Shown: piece after piece, positions 1-4,541 of the stretch | How the letters are laid out: each line of letters opens with the position of its first letter | How positions within the stretch are numbered: the first letter of the stretch is position 1 | Origin: an uncultured Helcococcus sp. | GTDB taxonomy: Bacteria; Bacillota; Clostridia; Tissierellales; Peptoniphilaceae | Assembly: GCA_937926545.1 (NCBI GenBank) | Contig: CALAZW010000081.1 | Location: forward strand, 1 to 7,785 | Reading direction: 5' to 3' | DNA length: 7,785 nucleotides | The notes under the pieces: generated by a model | Databases searched by the model: none | The model's input: only the letters and a program-made list of their open reading frames with translations | Told to the model about the DNA's origin: nothing | Position numbers and translations under genes: made by a program

Positions 1-2
1 GC

Positions 3-1886
3 TTATTTTACATTTTTAGCTGCATTTTGGCCAGCGATTCTACCATAGATTATAATATCAGCTACAGCATTACCACCAAGTCTATTGGCACCGTGTACTC
101 CACCAGTTATTTCACCAGCAGCGTAAAGATTAGGAATAGCATTTCCGTCCTTATCAAGTACTTGAGTGTCCTTATTTATTTTTAATCCTCCCATAGTGTG
201 GTGAACACCAGGAGATAATTTGATTGCATAGTAAGGAGCAGTTTTTAATTCATCAGCAAAAGCTGTACGACCAAATTCTTCATCCTTCTTAGAAACAACA
301 GCCTTATTCCAGTTTTCCATGGTTTCAGCCAAAGTTTTTTCATCTATTTCTAATTCCTTAGCTAATTCTTCATAAGTTTCACCTTGTTTAGTGAATCCTT
401 TTTCAATATAGCCTTGTAGTGGACCAGATTTTTCTACCATTGCTTGGTCGAAAATCAAGTAGGCATAACTACCTGGTTGTTCAATTTCAGCAGCTGATAC
501 AACGTCTCTTGTTCCAACTTCATCAATAAATCTTTTACCATCTTGGTTAACTAAAATAGCACCGTCTCCTCTAACACCTTCAGTTATAAGAGAAGAAGTT
601 TCTTGTTCTACTGTAGGGTGAATTTGGATTTGATCCATATCAACCACATCAGCTCCAACTTTTTCAGCCATCCAAATACCATCTCCCATTAGGGTAGCAG
701 CATTTGTAGTAACGAAACCTTTTAATTCAGGTTTAATTTCAGCAACTTTTTCTAAATTAGCAGCAAAACCACCAGTAGCTAAAACAACTGATTTAGCATT
801 AACTGTTATATCTCCAGCCTTTACTCCAACAATAGCGCCATCTTTTTCAATTAATTCAGTAGCAGCTGTACCAAATAAGATGTCAACCTTCTTTTCTTCT
901 AAGATTTCAGTCATCTTTGGTACAAGATATGAACCTACAGCCTTAGTTTGACCATCAACTAAAGGTCTGTGAATTCTCTTAACTGATGCACCACCAAATG
1001 AACCAACATCTGTTAATTCCATGCCGTAAGATTTTAACCAATCAATGGCAGCTGAACTGTTGTCTACCAAAGTTTCAACTAATTCATGGTTATTTACATT
1101 CTTACCACCAACTAGAGTATCTAGCATAAATAATTCTTTAGAATCAAAATATCCTTCAGGATTAGCTTCATAGTCTTTAAATTGCTTTTCAACTGTGTCA
1201 GCAAGTTCCTTTAATTCAGGATATTCTTCTCTAGCAGTTTTTATTTTATTTTCAATAGCTTCCTTGTCGTTAGTTTCTAATTCATTTTTATCTTGATATT
1301 CTGTTTTAGCAGCGTTCATACCACCAGTAGCCCTAGTAGTATTACCACCAGTAAAGTCAGCCTTTTCTAAAATAATAACGGATTTACCAGCATCATTTGC
1401 TTCTATAGCAGCTGTCATTCCAGCTCCACCAGCACCAACTACAACCACGTCAGCTTCTAAGTCTTTTTCTTCAGAAGTTTTGTCATCTTCCTTGTTTTCT
1501 TCATTAGCCTTGGCAAAGTCTTCTTCTTTCAAGCCAGCATTTTTAATAGCGTCTTTTACAGCTTCTATGAAGGCTTCAGAAGTAACAGTTGCAGTAGCAA
1601 CAGTGTCAACAGCTACAGTGTTTTTATCTATAACTTCCTTGGACAACTTTTCAATTGCCTTGTCACCTATTCCCTCACTTTCTTCGCTAGCCTTAACGTC
1701 TATTTTTTCAATCTTACTATCCTTGAATGAAACTTCAAGAACTAAATCTCCATTGTGTCCTTTAGCCTTACCTTCATATGTACCAGTAACGCCCTTGCTA
1801 GCGTCTTCTTTAGCGCCACCGCAAGCAGCTAAACTTAGTACCATAGCTAAAACTAAAAGAACTGATAATAATTTCTTTTTGTTCAT
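3..1886 (-). CDS. Extracytosolic FMN-binding fumarate reductase-like flavoprotein (lipoprotein)
   Basis: A 627-residue protein, complete at both ends. It should reduce fumarate or a related 2-enoate outside the membrane. Residues 1-22 form a lipoprotein signal with lipobox LAAC, so Cys22 would be lipidated. Residues about 33-118 are an FMN_bind domain ending in DTVATATVTS, where Thr100 is the candidate residue for ApbE-type covalent FMN attachment. After an acidic linker (about 125-143), residues 145-623 are a FAD_binding_2 domain with the dinucleotide motif GAGGAG (151-156) and Glu174. Candidate active-site residues are His423 (QIHPT), Glu436, Arg439, Arg460 (the proton-donor Arg), His562 and Arg602. 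Their spacings (13, 3, 21, 102, 40) equal those I recall for Shewanella flavocytochrome c3 (H365, E378, R381, R402, H504, R544). No CxxCH heme motif exists, so the FMN domain presumably replaces the cytochrome domain. The ribosome site GGAGGA lies 4 bases before the ATG. Arg codons are nearly all AGA (one AGG), unlike the AGG-rich neighbours, which suits high expression. Substrate is inferred; urocanate or acrylate-type acceptors remain possible. Confidence 0.9.
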   Translation of the reverse strand: MNKKKLLSVLLVLAMVLSLAACGGAKEDASKGVTGTYEGKAKGHNGDLVLEVSFKDSKIEKIDVKASEESEGIGDKAIEKLSKEVIDKNTVAVDTVATATVTSEAFIEAVKDAIKNAGLKEEDFAKANEENKEDDKTSEEKDLEADVVVVGAGGAGMTAAIEANDAGKSVIILEKADFTGGNTTRATGGMNAAKTEYQDKNELETNDKEAIENKIKTAREEYPELKELADTVEKQFKDYEANPEGYFDSKELFMLDTLVGGKNVNNHELVETLVDNSSAAIDWLKSYGMELTDVGSFGGASVKRIHRPLVDGQTKAVGSYLVPKMTEILEEKKVDILFGTAATELIEKDGAIVGVKAGDITVNAKSVVLATGGFAANLEKVAEIKPELKGFVTTNAATLMGDGIWMAEKVGADVVDMDQIQIHPTVEQETSSLITEGVRGDGAILVNQDGKRFIDEVGTRDVVSAAEIEQPGSYAYLIFDQAMVEKSGPLQGYIEKGFTKQGETYEELAKELEIDEKTLAETMENWNKAVVSKKDEEFGRTAFADELKTAPYYAIKLSPGVHHTMGGLKINKDTQVLDKDGNAIPNLYAAGEITGGVHGANRLGGNAVADIIIYGRIAGQNAAKNVK

Positions 1887-1939
1887 TTTTTCCTCCTAAA
1901 TTCCTATAGTTTGTAGACAAATAAACAATGTCCTACATA

Positions 1940-1968
1940 AAAATATCAAATAGAGGGTGGCCTGTCAA
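1940..1968 (-). promoter_or_regulatory. Promoter of the flavoprotein reductase gene
   Basis: On the minus strand a perfect -35 box TTGACA (1968-1963) is followed after 17 bases by TATTTT (1945-1940), a 4-of-6 match to TATAAT. This would start transcription near 1933 and give a leader of roughly 45 bases before the start codon at 1886. It is the best candidate in the region for this gene; the weak -10 is the main doubt. Confidence 0.5.
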
Positions 1969-1979
1969 GAAATAGAAAG

Positions 1980-2012
1980 TTCCTAAGGAAAGCCCTTATC
2001 TAAGGAAGCTTT
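1980..2012. repeat. Inverted repeat behind the reductase promoter
   Basis: The arms AAAGC-CCTTA (1989-1998) and TAAGG-(AA)-GCTTT (2001-2012) are complementary over ten pairs, interrupted only by a two-base bulge, around a two-base centre. An overlapping perfect 11-base palindrome TTCCTAAGGAA sits at 1980-1990, and CTAAGGAA occurs twice (1983-1990 and 2000-2007, 17 bases apart). The element ends 12 bases upstream of the predicted -35 box of the reductase gene. No T-run follows on either strand, so a terminator is unlikely. An operator for an activator or repressor is the inferred role; the cognate protein is unknown. Confidence 0.4.
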
Positions 2013-2070
2013 ATAATTATAGAAAACTATATATTTTAATTAGTCATTTACAATAAAATAAGCAAGTAGC

Positions 2071-2099
2071 TGGGCAAATTAGAAGAAAGGTAATATAAT
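2071..2099 (+). promoter_or_regulatory. Candidate promoter for the ClbS-like gene
   Basis: A perfect TATAAT (2094-2099) is preceded at 17 bases by TGGGCA (2071-2076), a 4-of-6 match to TTGACA. Transcription would begin near 2106, well ahead of the ribosome site AAGGAG at 2206-2211. AT-rich sequence closer to the gene (around 2198-2203) also offers -10-like words, but those would put the start inside the ribosome site. Confidence 0.35.
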
Positions 2100-2219
2100 A
2101 TAAAATAGATACTTTTATAAGGTTTATATATATGCATGTGTTTTAGCTATAGGTAGTAGACCTGAAAAGTAAAATATTAAGTTAAAGAGATATTTGATAA
2201 AATATAAGGAGAAAAATAT

Positions 2220-2732
2220 ATGGCTAGGCCAAAGACTAAAAAAGAATTAATAGATTTTTCTGAATTAAACTATGAGAAACTTTTAGGACTTATATAAACC
2301 ATGTCTGACCAAGAGAAAAAAGAAAATTTTATAGATGATGATAGGGATAAGAACCTTAGAGATGTGATAGTTCATCTTGTACATTGGCAGGATCTTTTAT
2401 TGGTATGGTTAAGGGCCAACCAAGCAGGTGAAAAAAGAAATTTTTTGCCTGATGGATACAATTGGAAGACCTATCCTCAAATGAATATAGAGGTAAAAAA
2501 TGAAAATCAAGATACAGGTCTAGAAGACTCCCTTGATAATTTAGGAAGAAACCATAGAAAGCTTATGGAGAAAATAGAGGGCTTTAATGAAGAAGAGCTT
2601 TTCACTAAAAAATATTATAGTTGGACGGGAACCACCAACCTGGCCTCCTATATAATAAGCTCAACTTCCAGCCACTATGATTGGGCCATTAAAAAAATAA
2701 GGAAAAATCTTAGAATATATAGAAAAAAATAA
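2220..2732 (+). pseudogene. ClbS/DfsB-family four-helix protein gene broken by an in-frame TAA
   Basis: The true start is the ATG at 2220, with AAGGAG eight bases upstream. The frame opens MARPKTKKELIDFSELNYE, the typical start of the ClbS/DfsB family (DinB-like four-helix bundle), and runs to Leu24-Ile25. Codon 26 at 2295-2297 is TAA, and the same frame continues TMSDQEKKENF to a stop at 2730. Read through, the product is 170 residues, the normal length. Family hallmarks follow: RDKNLRDVIVHLVHWQDLLL, LPDGYNWKTYPQMN, and SWTGTTNLASY with TSSHYDW near the end. A Glu codon GAA is expected at position 26, so one G-to-T change explains the break. Restart at the ATG of 2301 would give 143 residues lacking most of helix 1, with only a weak, distant AGGA ahead of it. 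ClbS itself is a colibactin self-resistance cyclopropane hydrolase; most relatives have no known substrate, so no function is assigned. A base-call error is possible. Confidence 0.85.
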
Positions 2733-2739
2733 CCAGCTA

Positions 2740-2767
2740 TTGACAAAGTAGACAGGGATATTATAAT
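2740..2767 (+). promoter_or_regulatory. Promoter of the TetR / membrane protein operon
   Basis: TTGACA (2740-2745) and TATAAT (2762-2767) are both perfect consensus boxes with a 16-base spacer. Transcription would begin near 2774, inside the palindrome described next. The promoter starts only 8 bases after the ClbS-like frame ends, so the TetR operon has its own start even if some readthrough occurs. Confidence 0.8.
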
Positions 2768-2771
2768 TATA

Positions 2772-2786
2772 TTGAACAGTGTTCAA
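2772..2786. promoter_or_regulatory. Palindromic operator, probable TetR autoregulatory site
   Basis: TTGAACAGTGTTCAA is a perfect 15-base palindrome (TTGAACA, G, TGTTCAA). It begins 5 bases after the -10 box and spans the predicted transcription start, ending 14 bases before the TTG start codon of the regulator. Binding there would block the polymerase. Position, symmetry and size match the usual autoregulatory operators of TetR-family repressors. Confidence 0.75.
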
Positions 2787-2800
2787 CCAGGAGGAAACAA

Positions 2801-3364
2801 TTGACAGAAGCAGATAAAATTAAAGATAAAAGAAGTCACATTTTAGAAATCGCAAAAAACATAGCCCACGAGGAAGGCCTATCCAACTTAAATATAAGGA
2901 GAATAGCCAAAGAGTCTGGGGTAGCCATAGGGTCTGTCTATAATATAGTGGGAAATAAGGATGAGCTCATCCTTTACTTGGTTAAAGATTATTGGGAAGA
3001 AGCCATAGACCAGTTGGCTGATAAGAGTAAGACCTTTGATGGTAACTATGAGGACAAGTTAAACCAACTTTACAAGGACTTTAGGCTGGTATCTAAAAAG
3101 TTTCACAGCGATTGGATAAGGGACTTGGTAGGCATGCATATGGAAAATCCCCATGTGGTAAATCTAAGCGGAGCCTATAAAAAAGAAATAGAAAATATGA
3201 TTAGACTTATCCTAAGTGAGGATGAAGATATAAGAGACCACTTTGATGAGTCCTTTAGTTTGGAAGATCTATCTAAATTTATCTTTGATAATATGATGCT
3301 TGCTATGGGCAATGATGAAAAAGACCTGGGATTTTTAAATAATATTCTAAGGAGATGTCTATAA
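2801..3364 (+). CDS. TetR/AcrR-family transcriptional regulator
   Basis: A 187-residue protein, usual length for the family. The start is TTG at 2801, with AGGAGG (2789-2794) six bases upstream; no ATG is available nearby. Residues about 9-57 form the TetR DNA-binding domain: ILEIAKNIAHEEGLSNLNI (helix 1), then the helix-turn-helix RRIAKESGVAIGSVYN (33-48), closing with the typical NKDELI. Residues about 60-187 are the helical ligand-binding and dimer domain, with no recognisable ligand signature. It probably represses its own operon through the palindrome at 2772-2786. The downstream membrane protein gene starts one base after its stop codon, so the two are co-transcribed and probably translationally coupled. 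The inducer is unknown; the partner gene is the likely clue to what it senses. Confidence 0.9.
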   Translation: MTEADKIKDKRSHILEIAKNIAHEEGLSNLNIRRIAKESGVAIGSVYNIVGNKDELILYLVKDYWEEAIDQLADKSKTFDGNYEDKLNQLYKDFRLVSKKFHSDWIRDLVGMHMENPHVVNLSGAYKKEIENMIRLILSEDEDIRDHFDESFSLEDLSKFIFDNMMLAMGNDEKDLGFLNNILRRCL

Positions 3365-3365
3365 A

Positions 3366-4028
3366 ATGAGAGCAATAATGGAAACGGGTTTTGATGTATT
3401 TTACTTGATTTTTGTCATATCTATGGGCCTGTATTTAATTAAATTGGACCATGAGAAAAGTGATTCCAAACTATTTGGGATTATGGCAGTGGTTTTGGGA
3501 GTGGGAGATAGCTTTCACCTGATTCCTCGTATCATGGCCTTAAATACAGAAAACGGATTTGAAATTTATAGAACCAGCCTAGGAATGGGCAAGGCCATTA
3601 CTTCCATAACTATGACTGGTTTTTACCTGATTCTATATAAGATTTACAAGAGAAGATATGGGGTTGAAGATAAAAGCATGGATAAAATCATTTATCTTTT
3701 GGCAGGCTTGAGAGTAGTGATAAGCCTATTTCCACAAAATAGGTGGCTGGATCCAGTTCAACCAATGGCCTGGTCCATATATAGGAATATTCCTTTTGCC
3801 CTAATGGGATTAATTCTAATAGTTTTATTTTATAAAAAGGCTGGGGAAAATAAGGACAGAGCCTACAAGTATATGTGGTTGGCCATAAGTCTATCCTTTG
3901 CCTTTTACATTCCAGTGGTCCTATGGGCAGACCAATATCCTTTAGTAGGACTTCTTATGATACCTAAGACCATGGCCTATATATGGGTGGTTCTTATGGG
4001 CTATAAGGATTATAAAATGAAGAAATAA
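3366..4028 (+). CDS. Seven-helix membrane protein of unknown function
   Basis: A 220-residue integral membrane protein that I do not recognise as a characterised family. Hydrophobic segments lie at about 8-25, 36-56, 72-92, 107-122, 139-156, 167-187 and 192-212, giving seven predicted helices. Polar residues stand in or beside the membrane: the motif GDSFHLIPR at 47-55 (Asp48, His51, Arg55) in helix 2, Trp127-Leu-Asp129 in the loop after helix 4, and WADQYP at 187-192 between helices 6 and 7. The C-terminus is basic (KDYKMKK). AAGGAG (3349-3354), inside the end of the TetR gene, sits 11 bases before the ATG; a second ATG at 3378 is less well placed. It is the only other gene in the TetR operon, so the regulator probably controls it. 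A transporter, an integral membrane enzyme or a sensor are all possible; none can be chosen from sequence. Confidence 0.85.
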   Translation: MRAIMETGFDVFYLIFVISMGLYLIKLDHEKSDSKLFGIMAVVLGVGDSFHLIPRIMALNTENGFEIYRTSLGMGKAITSITMTGFYLILYKIYKRRYGVEDKSMDKIIYLLAGLRVVISLFPQNRWLDPVQPMAWSIYRNIPFALMGLILIVLFYKKAGENKDRAYKYMWLAISLSFAFYIPVVLWADQYPLVGLLMIPKTMAYIWVVLMGYKDYKMKK

Positions 4029-4034
4029 AAGAAG

Positions 4035-4060
4035 AGCAAACCTAGGTTTGCTTTTTTTCT
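4035..4060 (+). terminator. Rho-independent terminator of the TetR operon
   Basis: A perfect palindrome AGCAAACCTAGGTTTGCT (4035-4052) runs straight into a T-tract (4052-4058, then CTT). It lies 6 bases after the membrane protein stop codon and closes the operon cleanly. The self-complementary centre CCTAGG means the real loop opens a few pairs, leaving a stem of about seven. Confidence 0.9.
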
Positions 4061-4086
4061 TATGGGTACTTATATTAAAATATAAT
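4048..4086 (+). promoter_or_regulatory. Weak candidate promoter for the DUF1801 gene
   Basis: TATATT (4071-4076) has a partial -35 TTGCTT (4048-4053, three of six matches) 17 bases upstream, overlapping the terminator. A perfect TATAAT lies at 4081-4086, but it would start transcription at about 4093, inside the ribosome site AGGGGGA. Because the terminator precedes it, the gene needs a promoter here; which -10 is used cannot be decided. Confidence 0.3.
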
Positions 4087-4100
4087 TTCTAGGGGGATAT

Positions 4101-4475
4101 ATGAAAACATTAGAGGACTATTTATCAGAGGTAGAAAAAGAAGAAGAAAGAAAGAGAATAGAAGAACTTTTAAGCTGGATAGAAGAAAAATACCCAGAAC
4201 TAGACTTTAGGATGGCTTGGAATCAACCTATGTTTACCCATGAGGGGACCTTTATTATAGGTATTAGTAGATCCAAGAACCATCTGGCCTTGGCGCCAGA
4301 AAAAAAGACTCTTGATATTTTTTCTGAGGAAATAAAAACAAGGGGTTATGATCACGGTAAACAAATAATAAGAATGCCCTGGGACAAGGAACTGTACTAT
4401 GAACTACTAGCTAAATTAATAGACTTTAATATAAAGGATAAAAAAGGAATGAAGACTTTTTGGAGAAAGGATTAG
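4101..4475 (+). CDS. DUF1801 / YdhG-like protein (iron chaperone-type fold)
   Basis: A 124-residue cytoplasmic protein of the usual length for this family. Seen in sequence: an acidic and basic N-terminal helix (1-30, YLSEVEKEEERKRIEELL), then YPELDFRMAWNQPMFTHEGTF (about 31-51), whose W40-N-Q-P43-x-F45 core is the DUF1801 signature, then IIGISRSKNHLALAP (52-66), FSEEIKTRGYDHGKQIIRMPW (74-94) and a closing helix. The Bacillus subtilis relative Fra (YdhG) is described as a frataxin-like iron chaperone; many others are uncharacterised, and no metal-binding signature here proves that role. AGGGGGA (4091-4097) three to four bases before the ATG is an unusually G-rich, close ribosome site. It stands alone between a terminator and the AraC-type gene. 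Confidence 0.8.
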   Translation: MKTLEDYLSEVEKEEERKRIEELLSWIEEKYPELDFRMAWNQPMFTHEGTFIIGISRSKNHLALAPEKKTLDIFSEEIKTRGYDHGKQIIRMPWDKELYYELLAKLIDFNIKDKKGMKTFWRKD

Positions 4476-4486
4476 AAGATAAAATA

Positions 4487-4516
4487 AGGGTCTACCCTCT
4501 TAAGATAGTGTATAAT
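4487..4516 (+). promoter_or_regulatory. Candidate promoter and inverted repeat before the AraC-type gene
   Basis: A perfect TATAAT (4511-4516) lies 25 bases before the start codon of the AraC-type gene. No good -35 stands at the right distance. That spot is instead occupied by a perfect inverted repeat, AGGGT-CT-ACCCT (4487-4498). A weak -35 covered by a palindrome suggests an activator- or repressor-dependent promoter. A weak hairpin ending the DUF1801 transcript is the alternative, but no T-run follows. Confidence 0.35.
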
Positions 4517-4541
4517 ACAAGAAAGAAGATGGGGGAAGGGT

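Larger units (their letters stand above)
1897..2219. other. Divergent intergenic region without a gene
   Basis: This 323-base AT-rich stretch separates the minus-strand reductase from the plus-strand ClbS-like gene. I find no reading frame with a ribosome site, no tRNA-like cloverleaf and no terminator. It holds a candidate promoter for each side, the inverted repeat at 1980-2012, and a small possible hairpin TATAG-AAAA-CTATA (2018-2031). From the proposed plus-strand start near 2106 the leader would be about 114 bases, with no recognisable riboswitch. Confidence 0.6.

Noticed and set aside
1480..1899. 139-residue plus-strand open frame
   Set aside because: It lies antisense inside the N-terminal half of the reductase gene, has a Ser/Leu-rich low-complexity translation, and lacks a credible ribosome site; it is a shadow of that gene.
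1897..2219. Riboswitch, small RNA or tRNA in the divergent gap
   Set aside because: I found no conserved riboswitch core, cloverleaf, or hairpin with T-run; only promoter-like boxes and the inverted repeat can be supported.
2301..2732. 143-residue ClbS-like protein as an intact gene starting at 2301
   Set aside because: Family sequence continues upstream in the same frame to 2220, where the ribosome site is; starting at 2301 would remove most of the first helix and has no good ribosome site.
2801..2806. TTGACA as a -35 box
   Set aside because: It is the TTG start codon and second codon of the TetR gene, correctly spaced from AGGAGG; the promoter is upstream at 2740-2767.
3175..3375. 66-residue minus-strand open frame
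   Set aside because: It is antisense to the 3' end of the TetR gene, Ser/Leu-rich, and has no family resemblance.
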